Assembly: GCA_902587545.1 (NCBI GenBank) | Contig: CACILL010000001.1 | Span: forward strand, 124,001-188,000 | Source of the DNA: an uncultured SAR86 cluster bacterium | GTDB lineage: Bacteria; Pseudomonadota; Gammaproteobacteria; Magnimaribacterales; AG-339-G14 | Length of the DNA stretch: 64,000 bases | Reading direction: 5' to 3' | Part shown: positions 25,654 to 35,428 of the stretch, one piece after another | Layout of the letters: each line of letters opens with the position of its first letter | Numbering within the stretch: the stretch's first letter is position 1 | Program-made: the position numbers and the translations under genes | The notes under the pieces: model-generated | Told to the model about the DNA's origin: nothing | The model's database searches: none | Seen by the model: the letters and a program-made list of their open reading frames with translations, nothing else

Positions 25654-26775
25654 CTAAAAATTTAAGATTGTATTGAAAAGAGCATTGTATTTCTCTTGTT
25701 GAGAAACCCAATTATATTTATTTTTAACTGCAGATCTTCCATTTTGACCCATTCTGAAAGCCTCTTCTTTGTTATCAATCAAAAATTTTAGTGCCTTTTC
25801 CAATTCTTTTGTATCGTTAGGTTTTATACAAATTCCACAATTTTCTTCTTCGATTAACTTTTTCCACATTTCAAAGTCTGTACAAATTACAGGTAACCCA
25901 GCCTCCATGTATTCGAATAACTTATTTGTTGCAAAGGAGCCTAAATTACCCCCAAGATTTTTTCTGTAATCATAAATGGATAATCCAATAGTTGAAGTAT
26001 TTAAAAACTCTTTGAGTTCTTCTTTTTCTATTCTCCCCAAATAGGAAACATCTTTTGTGGAAGCTCTTTGATTAAGTTTTTTCTTAAAACTTTGATCTAT
26101 ATGTCCAGCTACTTTATATTTAAGGCCTTCAATTTTTTTAACAACGTCTATGGTGTTTTCTTGGTTACTATAGTTATAAACTGTTCCTGCATAACAAGCT
26201 GTGTTATCTCTCAGAAGATAGTCTTCAAAGTTCAATTCACCTCTTATATTGATTAAGGGAAAATTTGATATTTCGACAGAAGTTTTGTTGATTTTTTTTA
26301 TTTTCTTAATTACATGATTATGCGGACTAATGATTCCGTCTAGTTTAGGAAAAACAAAGTAAAAATAAAACGAAGCAGTCAAAGAAATAATTCTTCTTAA
26401 GATCCAGGGAATCCATTCTTTTTCTAAGATGTGATTTGGTAAGTCCTCATGAGCATCATAAACAATTTTTTTCTTTAACTTTTTAAGATACCAAATAAGA
26501 TTTAGTAGTTCAGGTGAATGAAGCTGGTAAATATCGGCATCTATTTCTTTTATCTCCTCAAAAAATTGCCATCTAGCTAATAAAAGAGTTTTTATTCTAT
26601 TTTTCCAAAATCTTTTACATACAATTATCTTTATTTCCTTTTGTAGGTCATTTTTAAGTCCATCATTAGTTAAAATAGAAACTTCATGACCTGCTTTGAC
26701 GAGGCTTTGACACTGGCGATTGATTCTCGCATCATCTCTTAGATAACCACTTAATACATGACATATCTTAGCCAT
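25654..26775 (-). CDS. GT4-type glycosyltransferase
   Basis: 373 residues. Start KICHVLSGYLRDDARIN, then VYDAHEDLPNH (EDLP block), YAGTVYNYSNQENTIDVV, YLGRIEKEELKEFL and KLFEYMEAGLPVICTDF with the donor-binding Glu residues: a GT-B retaining transferase. Sits between the WbpG-like amidotransferase and wecC, similar to the place of WbpH in Pseudomonas O-antigen clusters, so it may transfer the acidic amidino sugar (inference from order). Confidence 0.87.
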   Translation of the reverse strand: MAKICHVLSGYLRDDARINRQCQSLVKAGHEVSILTNDGLKNDLQKEIKIIVCKRFWKNRIKTLLLARWQFFEEIKEIDADIYQLHSPELLNLIWYLKKLKKKIVYDAHEDLPNHILEKEWIPWILRRIISLTASFYFYFVFPKLDGIISPHNHVIKKIKKINKTSVEISNFPLINIRGELNFEDYLLRDNTACYAGTVYNYSNQENTIDVVKKIEGLKYKVAGHIDQSFKKKLNQRASTKDVSYLGRIEKEELKEFLNTSTIGLSIYDYRKNLGGNLGSFATNKLFEYMEAGLPVICTDFEMWKKLIEEENCGICIKPNDTKELEKALKFLIDNKEEAFRMGQNGRSAVKNKYNWVSQQEKYNALFNTILNF

Positions 26776-26791
26776 AATAATCTATCTGCTT

Positions 26792-27946
26792 TCAAACCCT
26801 GGTAATATAAGTTCTTAATTTATTTACTAATTTAGAAAACCTTCTCCAAAGAAAATTGCTATTGGGATAATCTGAAAAATCTCTCGCAGGCTTTTTTAAC
26901 ATCTCTTCAAATTCATCGTCTGAAAAATCAAGTTTCTTTTTAACATATTCTACATCTTGAAGAAGTTGATTTTTTTCAGATGGAGGTTTTTTTAGTTCTT
27001 CCAGTGCCTCTTCTCTAGTGATTTGATTTGAACAAATCAGTGCCGAAAGATAAGATTTTCTTAAATCATAACCAAACTTTTCTGGTAAGTAATAAGCATG
27101 AAAAAATCTAGTAAATATTGATTCGTAATGTTTTCCTCCATAATCTCTCCAGCCATAAGTATTAATTAACATTTTTTTTGCATCCTCTTTAACATAGTTG
27201 AAATAATTGAGTACAGGAACCCATCTAATTCCGCGAACTATGAAAAGATAAAAATAGTCAAACAAAGTAAGTCTTGGATAGGTCTTCATATCAACATTTT
27301 CAAACTTTTTATTTATATTTTTAATAAGTCTGAAATCTTTTGAATGATATAGCCATTTCTCTGGCATTATGGATTCAGTCACTACATTATTTCCTGCAAA
27401 AATATATTTTATCTTTTCTTTTTTAGCTATTTTCGCAAGAGTTGCCCATATAGCGTGATCTGTAGGAATTTCTATGTTTGCAATTGAAGAGAGCATAAAT
27501 GATTTTTGAATCTTTTTAAATTCGTTCCAATTAAGAACTTCTGTGTAAAGATCTATACCTAAGTCGTTTACTAATTTTTCTACATTTGCAATAGCTAATT
27601 CAGTATTCCAACCATTATCTAAGTGGACAGCTAATGGATTTAGCCCAAACTGTTTTACTAAGTGAGCAACATAAGAACTATCAACACCTCCACTAATACC
27701 TATTAAGCAATGGTAATCTCCTTTACGAGATTTTTTTACCTCTTGGATAAGCTCTTTAAACCTTTTTTTTCCATCTTCATCTATGTGTATTTCTTTTGAT
27801 AGATTGTCATCATAATTTTTACAAAGACTACATCTGCCATCTTTATAAAAGACAATGTTTTGAACTGTTTGATCCATAACACATCTTTGACAAATCAAAT
27901 TTGAGTTTTCTTTTTTCAAAATATTAGGCCTTTGCTGAAAGCTCAT
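26792..27946 (-). CDS. N-acetyl sugar amidotransferase (WbpG/PseA-like)
   Basis: 384 residues. ATP-pyrophosphatase loop GISGGVDSSYVAHL (SGGVDS) near residue 103, with zinc-type cysteines before it (CQRCVMD and CSLCKNYDD). With HisH and HisF partners, WbpG converts a sugar acetamido group to acetamidino, using ammonia made from glutamine. Overlaps HisF2 by 23 nt. The gene trio order hisH2-hisF2-wbpG is that of Pseudomonas aeruginosa O5-type loci. Confidence 0.92.
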   Translation of the reverse strand: MSFQQRPNILKKENSNLICQRCVMDQTVQNIVFYKDGRCSLCKNYDDNLSKEIHIDEDGKKRFKELIQEVKKSRKGDYHCLIGISGGVDSSYVAHLVKQFGLNPLAVHLDNGWNTELAIANVEKLVNDLGIDLYTEVLNWNEFKKIQKSFMLSSIANIEIPTDHAIWATLAKIAKKEKIKYIFAGNNVVTESIMPEKWLYHSKDFRLIKNINKKFENVDMKTYPRLTLFDYFYLFIVRGIRWVPVLNYFNYVKEDAKKMLINTYGWRDYGGKHYESIFTRFFHAYYLPEKFGYDLRKSYLSALICSNQITREEALEELKKPPSEKNQLLQDVEYVKKKLDFSDDEFEEMLKKPARDFSDYPNSNFLWRRFSKLVNKLRTYITRV

Positions 27947-28688
27947 AAATTTCTTTCTCGCTAGGATAACTAATTAATATGGCTTTTCTTTTACCCTGAT
28001 AAATAAAAAAAGAACCCGCTCCTACTGCTGAGGACCCTGCTTGAATAGATTCTTTGAAATGATTTAAAGATCCTGCTCCTCCCATTGATACAACAGGTAT
28101 TCTTAAATTTTTGCAAAAATATTTCAACGCTTTGAGATCATAGCCTTTCATACAACCATCATTATTGACACTATTGATAATACACTCTCCACAATCAAGA
28201 TCTTTTAAAAGTTCAATCATTTCTTCAAAGGTTTTTTTTTGTTTTTTTTGTCCACAGTGAGAAACAACTCTATATTTTCCGAATATATCTTTCTTTAAAT
28301 CAATGCTTGCGACGATACTTTGTGAACCATACAGATTAGCTGCATCGTATACAACACTTGGATTATCGAATAAGCAAGAATTTACTGAAACTTTTTCAAC
28401 TCCTAAGTTAAACAAACTTTCAAAGTGTTCTAAAGAAGACACTCCGCCTCCGTAAGTTATAGGCATAAATGCCTCAGAAACGATTTCCTCAATTTTTTTA
28501 TAATTTGGTTGCTTTCCTTGTTTGGTTGCATTTATATCTAAAAGGCATAGCTCATCAGCTTCTTTTTCGTTAAAAATTTTTACCGCATTTATCGGATCGC
28601 CAATATATCTTCTATCTTTGAATTTAGTGGTTTTAACAAGGCCCTCATCAGCTAAAAGAAGCACTGGTATTACTCTTACTAAATTCAT
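27924..28688 (-). CDS. hisF2: HisF-like ammonia-channel subunit of sugar amidotransferase (HisF2)
   Basis: 254-residue TIM barrel. RVIPVLLLADEGLVKT and YIGDPINAVKIFNEKEADEL are the features that set the LPS-type HisF2 apart from histidine-pathway HisF, which begins RIIPCLDVxxGRVVKG. It passes ammonia from HisH2 to WbpG. A Lys-rich stretch is encoded by A8 and A9 runs (28232-28249) separated by one C. Lies 4 nt after HisH2. Confidence 0.9.
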   Translation of the reverse strand: MNLVRVIPVLLLADEGLVKTTKFKDRRYIGDPINAVKIFNEKEADELCLLDINATKQGKQPNYKKIEEIVSEAFMPITYGGGVSSLEHFESLFNLGVEKVSVNSCLFDNPSVVYDAANLYGSQSIVASIDLKKDIFGKYRVVSHCGQKKQKKTFEEMIELLKDLDCGECIINSVNNDGCMKGYDLKALKYFCKNLRIPVVSMGGAGSLNHFKESIQAGSSAVGAGSFFIYQGKRKAILISYPSEKEIYELSAKA

Positions 28689-28692
28689 TAAA

Positions 28693-29307
28693 CTAATTTT
28701 CTAAGAAATCTTTAAAAAATTCTTTCCCGTATTTATGGCTTTTTTCAGGATGAAACTGAACTCCAACGTTATTGTTATTTTTTAAGCCTGAAACAAAGTC
28801 TATGCCATATTCAGTTTTAAAAAGCACTTCATTGTCTTTATTACTTTCTACAAAAAAAGAGTGAACAAAATAAAATCTTGCGTTATCTATACTATTGAGT
28901 AGTTGAGAATTTTGAGTTTTATAAATAAAGTTCCAACCCATATGAGGGACCTTTAGAGATTTAGAGATATTTTTTCGAAAACTTTTTACTTCTGCATCAA
29001 AAATACCTAGTCCTTCTAAATTTCCTTCCTCACTGTTTAAACACATTAATTGCATTCCCAGACAAATACCCAAAATATGAATGTTTTGGTCTTTTGAAAG
29101 ATCTTGTAACAAATTAAAAATATCTCTATCTTTTAAATTATTAATGGCAGCATCAAATTTCCCAACTCCAGGAAGAATCAAATATTCTGAATTTTTAATA
29201 GTATCTTTTTCAGAAGAAATAATAGGCTCATGTCCCAAAAATTTAACCATATTCGATATTGAACCTAGATTGCCCATTCCATAATCAATTATGACTACTT
29301 TTTTCAT
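28693..29307 (-). CDS. hisH2: HisH-like glutamine amidotransferase (HisH2)
   Basis: Class I glutaminase of 204 residues: DYGMGNLGSISNM at the N-terminus, LPGVGKFD oxyanion strand, nucleophile C82 in LGICLGMQLM, and GVQFHPEKSH with the catalytic His and Glu. Supplies ammonia for the WbpG-type amidotransferase. It is not part of a histidine operon: no hisA, hisB, hisI or hisG is nearby, and the partner HisF is the LPS type. Confidence 0.92.
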   Translation of the reverse strand: MKKVVIIDYGMGNLGSISNMVKFLGHEPIISSEKDTIKNSEYLILPGVGKFDAAINNLKDRDIFNLLQDLSKDQNIHILGICLGMQLMCLNSEEGNLEGLGIFDAEVKSFRKNISKSLKVPHMGWNFIYKTQNSQLLNSIDNARFYFVHSFFVESNKDNEVLFKTEYGIDFVSGLKNNNNVGVQFHPEKSHKYGKEFFKDFLEN

Positions 29308-29330
29308 CTATTAAGTTTCACTCTTCAAAT

Positions 29331-30089
29331 TCAAAAAATTTTATTCTTAAGAAGAACGTTTGAAGTAAATAATTTTTTTATTTCAAAGTTCGGAAGTAAA
29401 GCCAGAATTTCTTTCAGGGTAGGCTGGTTCTCATAGAGCTCGTTATCAGAGAATTCGGTATAGAAATATCTTGTAATATTATTTAAAGAATTAATCCCTC
29501 CCTTAATTATTAGGTCTTCTGCGCCTTGAACATCAGCCCATATGAAGTCAATCAATTGGATATCATTTTCTTCTACCCACTCATCAAGCGAAATAGTTTC
29601 AACTTTGACTTTTTCTTCAAATAAAATTGTTGAAAAAATTTCACCAACGTTTTTTGGTTTTTTTAAAGAGGAAGAGCCTTGACCATCTCTATTGCCATAT
29701 ATATCTTCACTCAAAAAAAAGTCTGCAAAGCCTTTTCCATCTGATATTGCCAGATTAAAAATCTTTATATTATTTAAACCCTTGACACGTTGGGAAAGTC
29801 TTTCAAAATTTCTTGGATCGGGCTCAAAAGAATATATTTTTGGAGATGACAAAAATTTATCAAAATTTACCGTATCTGTTCCAATTTCAGCGCCTATTTC
29901 TATTATCGTAGAATTTTTTTTATTTATAATTTTTTTTAAGTATTTGATGCTTATATCTCTTTGTATCAAACCAGTAAGCTCTATTAGTTTTACAAAGATG
30001 ATCGAGAATTTAGATTGTCTAAACTTTTGATAAAATTTATTTTTAAGAATTTTTTGAAAATAAAGTCTTAAATTATTTATTAGGCTCAT
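29331..30089 (-). CDS. FkbM-family methyltransferase
   Basis: 252 residues. TIIEIGAEIGTDTVNF (SAM loop), IYSFEPDPRNFERL (acidic strand) and DFIWADVQGAEDLIIKGG, the FkbM D-V-x-G-x-E block with Gln. Overlaps the upstream Wzy/WaaL-like gene by 4 nt and precedes hisH2 by 23 nt. Probably methylates a glycan hydroxyl; the acceptor is unknown. Confidence 0.85.
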   Translation of the reverse strand: MSLINNLRLYFQKILKNKFYQKFRQSKFSIIFVKLIELTGLIQRDISIKYLKKIINKKNSTIIEIGAEIGTDTVNFDKFLSSPKIYSFEPDPRNFERLSQRVKGLNNIKIFNLAISDGKGFADFFLSEDIYGNRDGQGSSSLKKPKNVGEIFSTILFEEKVKVETISLDEWVEENDIQLIDFIWADVQGAEDLIIKGGINSLNNITRYFYTEFSDNELYENQPTLKEILALLPNFEIKKLFTSNVLLKNKIF

Positions 30090-31399
30090 TGATTTAGGGG
30101 CTTAAGTTTTTCTGCTAGAGGATTTTCTTCAATTTCGTTAAATTTAGATGGATAGGCAAAAACATATGCAATCATAAACCAAAAAAAAGGTTCCTGAAGA
30201 TAAGTTCCTGAAAACATGAGTTGGACAAAAGAATACAAAAAAGGAGCAAGAAGAATAGTTTGGGCTTTATTTCTCCTTATTATTTTGTAAAGCTTTAACG
30301 CAAAAAAAGATAAAACGATAATCCAAAATAGCAAATAAATTAGTCCACCTTGAATAAGCACTTCAAGAAAAAAGTTATGAGGATAAAAAAAACCTGGCCT
30401 TCCGAAAAAGACCGAAGGACTTTCATCTATTCGATCGAAAAGGCCATGACCTAGAATAGGTTTTTCTAAAAAGTATTCAAAAGATTGCTTATAGAAAATT
30501 TCTCTATTAGAAGTTTGAGAAAAGTCTATACCTCCACTGTCAATATACGAAATTAATCTTCCTGCGCTTACCGTTGTTCTCGATTGAACCTCGCCGGTAT
30601 TAACGTCAGTATCAGTAAAGCCAAAATCATAATTTAAAAAGTAATTTAAACCCACAAATAAAACAGTTCCTAAAAAAAATACAAAAGGTAGAAATCCCTT
30701 TCTCCTAAAGTTTGTATAAAAAAGGATAATTGCTCCCGCAACAATAACGACTAAGCCTCCTCTTCCCCCAGATAAAATTATTGTGATGATTTGACTGAAA
30801 ATTAAAATCAGAAAAAATAAAGTTTTCACTATACTATTTTTCGAAGTGTAAAAGGACCACTTAATCACGGTGATTAAAAAAGCAAAAGCTGCAAAATAAG
30901 ATAAAGCTTGATAATGACCGCCTGCAAAAGTTTCTGCTAGTTCTAGCACGGGAGTAGACATTACAGCGGGAATTGTAAGAGATATTCCTAGAGTAATAAT
31001 TAGAGAAACCATGAAAAAAAAATTAACATAAGCATCAATGTTTCCATTTTTTCCAAGTTCCAAGCCAATAAAAATAGCAGGGAAAGAAAATAAAAGAAAA
31101 AGCATGATTGTTTGTAAAGCTAAATCTTGATAATTACCAGAATAGATAAAAAGCAAAGTAACAATAATTGGTACAAAGAAAAATCCTAATTCCAAGTAAG
31201 AAATTTTTTTTGATTTGATGATTGTAAAAAATAAGATAAAAAGACTTAGTAGAGAAGAAATGAGAGCGACTATCCAGTAAGTTAAGCTTTGTTCCTCTCC
31301 TAAATGTTTTAATCCAAAAATGGCATATACAGAAAAGAAAATAAAAGGGATTGTTAAAGCATTTGTATAAATTAATTTCTTTACAATGTCAGAAAGCAT
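30086..31399 (-). CDS. O-antigen polymerase/ligase family membrane protein (Wzy/WaaL-like)
   Basis: 437 residues with about eleven to twelve hydrophobic helices. SGGRGGLVVIVAGAII and the large periplasmic loop ending PILGHGLFDR ... FYPHNFFLEVLIQGGLIY match the Wzy_C/O-antigen-ligase family, including the invariant HN(x)nE-type region. Polymerases and ligases of this family are not separable by eye; position within a wzz/wzx cluster favours polymerase. Overlaps neighbours at both ends by 1-4 nt. Confidence 0.85.
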   Translation of the reverse strand: MLSDIVKKLIYTNALTIPFIFFSVYAIFGLKHLGEEQSLTYWIVALISSLLSLFILFFTIIKSKKISYLELGFFFVPIIVTLLFIYSGNYQDLALQTIMLFLLFSFPAIFIGLELGKNGNIDAYVNFFFMVSLIITLGISLTIPAVMSTPVLELAETFAGGHYQALSYFAAFAFLITVIKWSFYTSKNSIVKTLFFLILIFSQIITIILSGGRGGLVVIVAGAIILFYTNFRRKGFLPFVFFLGTVLFVGLNYFLNYDFGFTDTDVNTGEVQSRTTVSAGRLISYIDSGGIDFSQTSNREIFYKQSFEYFLEKPILGHGLFDRIDESPSVFFGRPGFFYPHNFFLEVLIQGGLIYLLFWIIVLSFFALKLYKIIRRNKAQTILLAPFLYSFVQLMFSGTYLQEPFFWFMIAYVFAYPSKFNEIEENPLAEKLKPLNQ

Positions 31400-32343
31400 T
31401 ATTTTAAATGGAAATTTAGAGATTTGAGGGTTTCTTTAGAATTTGAAAGAGCAATTTGTTTTCTGCCAAGAGGCTTAAAAGAAGAAGAAAATACTTTGGA
31501 GACCTTTGGTGATGAGGCTAAAACGAACCCATCTGTACTTGTCGTGTGTTCGTGAAAATTAGAAGATACTTCAATATCATAATCTTCATTAGATAGAAAA
31601 TTTAAAGTTCTTGAATGAATTTCTTCGTCGTGTGTTGAAATAAAAATATAATGAATTTTTTTATGTTTGATACTATGGATAGCGCCATTAAGCATCTCCA
31701 ATTCATATCCTTGAATATCAGAATGCAGAACGTCTAAATATTCTATTTTTTTGTCTTTGAAAAATTTGTCTACTGTAAAGTTTTTATTTGAAACGAATTC
31801 ATTAATAAATTCTCCTTTAAATCCATTAAGCTTAAAATTATACTCACCACATCTTAGTGATTTTAAATTAGGTTCTACCATATAACATTTTGCATCTGGA
31901 AATACTTTTTGTATCCACATTGAATAATGTGCCCAATAAGAACCTAACTCTAAAGAAATTGGTCTTTTAGAAAATAAACTTAGCATCTCTTGGAAGCAAA
32001 ATTCTTCGAGTGGCTCATGTACTCCTCTATTTATAATCAAAATTTCTGAAAAATCATCGTAATAAGAATATCTTCCGTTTATTTTTACTTTATTCCCGTT
32101 ATGGAGAAACACCATGTCATTCTCAACGAAGCCAGCTTCAGGAACTCTTTCAATTAAATTATTCAAAGGATCGGATATTATTTCTCTAAACCTTTCAATA
32201 AACCTCGTTCCTTTACCCAAGCTTTTATGATCTGCCCATGGAGAATCGAATTTTTTTAAATTCAAAATTAGAAATCTTATTGTTTTTGATAAGAAGCTTT
32301 GAACCCAATAAACAATCAATTTAAATTTATATACAATGTTCAT
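31399..32343 (-). CDS. FkbM-like class I methyltransferase
   Basis: 314 residues. ISLELGSYWAHYSMWI stands for the SAM glycine loop, CYMVEPNLKSL for the acidic strand, and LDVLHSDIQGYELEMLNGA is an FkbM-type D-I-Q-G-x-E-xxML block. The glycine loop has only one of the usual glycines (ELGSYWAH), so cofactor binding should be viewed with care. It shares one base with the Wzy/WaaL-like start. Confidence 0.76.
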   Translation of the reverse strand: MNIVYKFKLIVYWVQSFLSKTIRFLILNLKKFDSPWADHKSLGKGTRFIERFREIISDPLNNLIERVPEAGFVENDMVFLHNGNKVKINGRYSYYDDFSEILIINRGVHEPLEEFCFQEMLSLFSKRPISLELGSYWAHYSMWIQKVFPDAKCYMVEPNLKSLRCGEYNFKLNGFKGEFINEFVSNKNFTVDKFFKDKKIEYLDVLHSDIQGYELEMLNGAIHSIKHKKIHYIFISTHDEEIHSRTLNFLSNEDYDIEVSSNFHEHTTSTDGFVLASSPKVSKVFSSSFKPLGRKQIALSNSKETLKSLNFHLK

Positions 32344-32351
32344 TTTTTAAA

Positions 32352-33119
32352 CTATTTCCAATAAATCCCTAGTCTTTTATAGAGATTTAGATAAAAATTA
32401 TAAAGTTTGGCATAAACAAAAGAAAAAAAAGTTTCGAATCTTCTATTAGATAATATCTCTTGAAGTCCCTCAAACTTTAAAAATACCTTACTTTGCCAAG
32501 CCCACTTTCCCCTAATTAAAACGTTTATGTATTTTATAGGTGGGGTTTTGGAACTGTTTTTGTTTAAAGCAAAGAATGATTCCTCAAGAGAATCCGAGAT
32601 CCTGCTCTTGTCTAATTCCCAAGCTGAAGCTCCCTTTATAAGAAGTTTATTTAAAGTGGTTTTTTTATAAAGAGTTGCTCCAATAGCGGATCTATATCTA
32701 ATTCCTTTTGGCAGATAGCCTATTTCAAGACCTTTTTTATTTTCGTATGAGATAGGCATGTCGGGAGCAACATTCAAATAGCCGCCGTTCATTTTTATAA
32801 AATCATTTATTATTTTATTTATTCTTTGGTCATCAACTTTTTCGCATATAAAAAGATCTTCTAGCCACAAAAATATCCACTTTTCTGAGATTTTTTCTAA
32901 AGCTTTAATTAAATTATCAGAATAGGATACGTCTTCTCCTATCTTTAACAAATTAACTTCATTCCAAGAAAAATTTTTAAAATTACTTAAAAGATAAACT
33001 TTAAAACTAATATCAGGCCAGTATTTATTTAAAAGAATAAAAAAGGGTTCCCATAAATCAGAGTATTTATCGCAACTGACTACTAAAAAGGCAATTTCAG
33101 AGCTTTTATGTTGTTTCAT
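32352..33119 (-). CDS. Conserved hypothetical protein, possible GT-A glycosyltransferase
   Basis: 255 residues; I do not recognise a named family. The opening EIAFLVVSCDKYSDLWEPFF looks like the first strand and helix of a GT-A nucleotide-sugar domain, and WIFLWLEDLFICEKVD may be the metal-binding acidic motif (E-D in place of DxD). The C-terminal part (KGASAWELDKSR, SDSLEESFFALNKN) also resembles capsular glycosyltransferase ends. Set between an FkbM-like gene and gmd, so a fucosyltransferase role is conceivable. Confidence 0.5.
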   Translation of the reverse strand: MKQHKSSEIAFLVVSCDKYSDLWEPFFILLNKYWPDISFKVYLLSNFKNFSWNEVNLLKIGEDVSYSDNLIKALEKISEKWIFLWLEDLFICEKVDDQRINKIINDFIKMNGGYLNVAPDMPISYENKKGLEIGYLPKGIRYRSAIGATLYKKTTLNKLLIKGASAWELDKSRISDSLEESFFALNKNSSKTPPIKYINVLIRGKWAWQSKVFLKFEGLQEILSNRRFETFFSFVYAKLYNFYLNLYKRLGIYWK

Positions 33120-33131
33120 AAAATAGAAAAA

Positions 33132-34202
33132 TTAATCGATTCCTCTTTCAATAATAACTTTCTCTTTTAATGCTTCTTTAAGATCTTTTTCGACCATTTC
33201 TTTTGCAAGATCTTGGATGGAAGTTTTTGCTTTCCATCCTAGCTTTTTTTGTGCTTTTGAAGCGTCGCCAATCAGACTCTCAACTTCTGCGGGCCTGTAA
33301 TATCTCGGGTCAATTTCAATAATTTTTTTCCCATTATATATACCAACTTCCTTTTCTCCCTTTCCCCTCCATGAGATATTCATATTTAAATGATTTGCAG
33401 ACATTTCTACAAAATCTCTCACGCTGTGTTGAATTCCAGATGCAATAACAAAATCTTCTGGTTCTTTTTGTTGAAGCATTAGCCACTGCATTTCAACATA
33501 ATCTTTTGCGTGTCCCCAATCTCTTGATGCATTTAAATTTCCAAGAAAAAGCTTATTTTGTAAGCCTAGTTTTATTCTAGAAAGTCCTCTGGTAATTTTT
33601 CTAGTAACGAAGGTTTCCCCTCTTACAGGAGATTCATGATTGAATAAAATACCGTTGCAAGCATAGATGCCATAGGCTTCTCGGTAGTTCACAGTAATCC
33701 AATACGCATATAATTTTGCTACTCCATAAGGACTTCTTGGGTAGAAAGGTGTAGTTTCCTTTTGAGGGATTTCTTGAACCAATCCATACATTTCAGAAGT
33801 GCTAGCCTGGTAAAATCTTGTTTTTTTTTCAAGTCCTAAAATCCTTATTGCCTCGAGAACTCTTAAAGTTCCTAAAGCATCCGAATTAGCAGTATATTCT
33901 GGTTCTTCAAAAGATACAGCTACATGAGATTGAGCTGCTAAATTGTAAATCTCAGATGGTTGAAGTTTCTGAACTAAATGAACTAAACTTGAGCTATCAG
34001 TCATGTCGCCATGATGTAAGAAAAAATTTAAATCTTTTTCATGAACGTCTTGATAAAGATGCTCGATTCTTGCCGTGTTAAACAAACTTGTTCTTCTTTT
34101 CAATCCGTGCACTTCATAACCTTTTTCTAAAAGAAATTCAGCTAAATAGGATCCATCTTGGCCAGTAACTCCAGTAATTAAAGCAACTTTATTTTTTTTC
34201 AT
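33132..34202 (-). CDS. gmd: GDP-mannose 4,6-dehydratase
   Basis: First step from GDP-mannose to GDP-L-fucose. 356 residues: [19 protein letters not shown](P) loop, STSEMYG with the catalytic Ser/Thr-Glu, [10 protein letters not shown] (YxxxK), [16 protein letters not shown] and [13 protein letters not shown], all typical of GMD. Overlaps the upstream glycosyltransferase by 4 nt. fcl is two genes upstream in the same direction. No GDP-mannose-making ManC/ManB is in the window. Confidence 0.96.
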   Translation of the reverse strand: MKKNKVALITGVTGQDGSYLAEFLLEKGYEVHGLKRRTSLFNTARIEHLYQDVHEKDLNFFLHHGDMTDSSSLVHLVQKLQPSEIYNLAAQSHVAVSFEEPEYTANSDALGTLRVLEAIRILGLEKKTRFYQASTSEMYGLVQEIPQKETTPFYPRSPYGVAKLYAYWITVNYREAYGIYACNGILFNHESPVRGETFVTRKITRGLSRIKLGLQNKLFLGNLNASRDWGHAKDYVEMQWLMLQQKEPEDFVIASGIQHSVRDFVEMSANHLNMNISWRGKGEKEVGIYNGKKIIEIDPRYYRPAEVESLIGDASKAQKKLGWKAKTSIQDLAKEMVEKDLKEALKEKVIIERGID

Positions 34203-35425
34203 TTTTTAAAATTTAATCTTTCTATTTCTTGAAATTTACTATCTATAGTATCAAAAATAATTTTTATGTGACTTTCCAAGGAATTTTCTGAAGCAATCTT
34301 CTTTAAATTTTTAATAAAACTAAAATAGTTTTCTTCCTTGAAAATTTTTTCTATCGAGGAAACTATCTCTTTCTTAGAATTAATGTCGAAAGTTAGTCCA
34401 ATATTGTTTTTAACTACGAACTTTCCAATCAATCCATTATCGCTTGATAAAATAGGTTTATCAGCATCAAGAGACTGATACAAAACTCCACTAGATCCAA
34501 AAAAATCCTTATATCCCAACCAGACAACATCTGTAGCACTGAAAACAACAGACTCTTCATAAGAATCATGGTGATAGAGACGCTCAATGACAACATCTTT
34601 CAATTCGCTATTTTCTTGATATTTCTTTTTTAGTTCTTCAAGGAATAAGTCTTCAGGTTTACCAGCAAATATAATTCTTAATTTTTTTTTATTTTTAAAG
34701 CTTTTTACCGAATCTAAGATTTCAAGGATACCTTTTCTTTTTGAGATTGATCCATAAACCAAAACTAATTTATCATCCAAAGAAACTCCTAAAATGTTTC
34801 TGGCCTTCTCTTTATCAATTTTTTGTTCAATAGAATTGAAATCTGGAACGTAAATAATTTTATTTTTATTTTTTAATTTAATTTTTTTTAAAAAGTCATA
34901 AAAAAAGTTGTCAATGACGAATAAATTTAAAAGTTTTGAGTTATTTACTAATTTTTGAAATAAAAATCTATAAATAAAGTCAACTAGATAATTTCTTTTT
35001 AATTCTTTTCTTAAATGTAACTTTGGAGAAATCTCTAATCCATATAATGGTACGCTACCAAAAGGACTTCCCAACAAAGATAATGCCTTTGCAAAAAAAT
35101 CAATTGAAGGAATAAAAATTATATCCGGTCTATCGAAATCACTTAAACTTTTATAAGCTTTCCTGACGTTAAACCACCAAAGAAAGTTTTTAAAAATTGC
35201 TTCTAAAGTTCCTAATTTTTTTCTAAATTTAACTCCGTTTAAGAGAAATACTCTTAAATACCCTGCATTTTCAGTGGCTAATTTAAAGCCTTCGCTATCT
35301 AAAGCCTCTTGTGTAGTTAATAGAGAAATTGAGAAATTTCTTTTTTTTGCTTCTAAAAGATAATTTTTAAGATAATGAGACATATGATGACCTGATCCTA
35401 CTGGCTCAACAATTAGAATTTTCAA
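34199..35425 (-). CDS. GT4-like glycosyltransferase
   Basis: 408 residues, GT-B fold. Begins [20 protein letters not shown]; the C-terminal half has [27 protein letters not shown] and a donor-site region [22 protein letters not shown]. Lies between gmd and fcl (overlap 4 nt, gap 3 nt), so a fucosyltransferase role is plausible from position. Confidence 0.8.
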   Translation of the reverse strand: MKILIVEPVGSGHHMSHYLKNYLLEAKKRNFSISLLTTQEALDSEGFKLATENAGYLRVFLLNGVKFRKKLGTLEAIFKNFLWWFNVRKAYKSLSDFDRPDIIFIPSIDFFAKALSLLGSPFGSVPLYGLEISPKLHLRKELKRNYLVDFIYRFLFQKLVNNSKLLNLFVIDNFFYDFLKKIKLKNKNKIIYVPDFNSIEQKIDKEKARNILGVSLDDKLVLVYGSISKRKGILEILDSVKSFKNKKKLRIIFAGKPEDLFLEELKKKYQENSELKDVVIERLYHHDSYEESVVFSATDVVWLGYKDFFGSSGVLYQSLDADKPILSSDNGLIGKFVVKNNIGLTFDINSKKEIVSSIEKIFKEENYFSFIKNLKKIASENSLESHIKIIFDTIDSKFQEIERLNFKK

Positions 35426-35428
35426 TTT

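Noticed and set aside
27924-29307. hisH and hisF as part of histidine biosynthesis
   Set aside because: The HisF carries the LPS-type opening (RVIPVLLL, DPINAVKIFNEKE) and lies beside a WbpG-like amidotransferase; no other histidine-pathway gene is adjacent.
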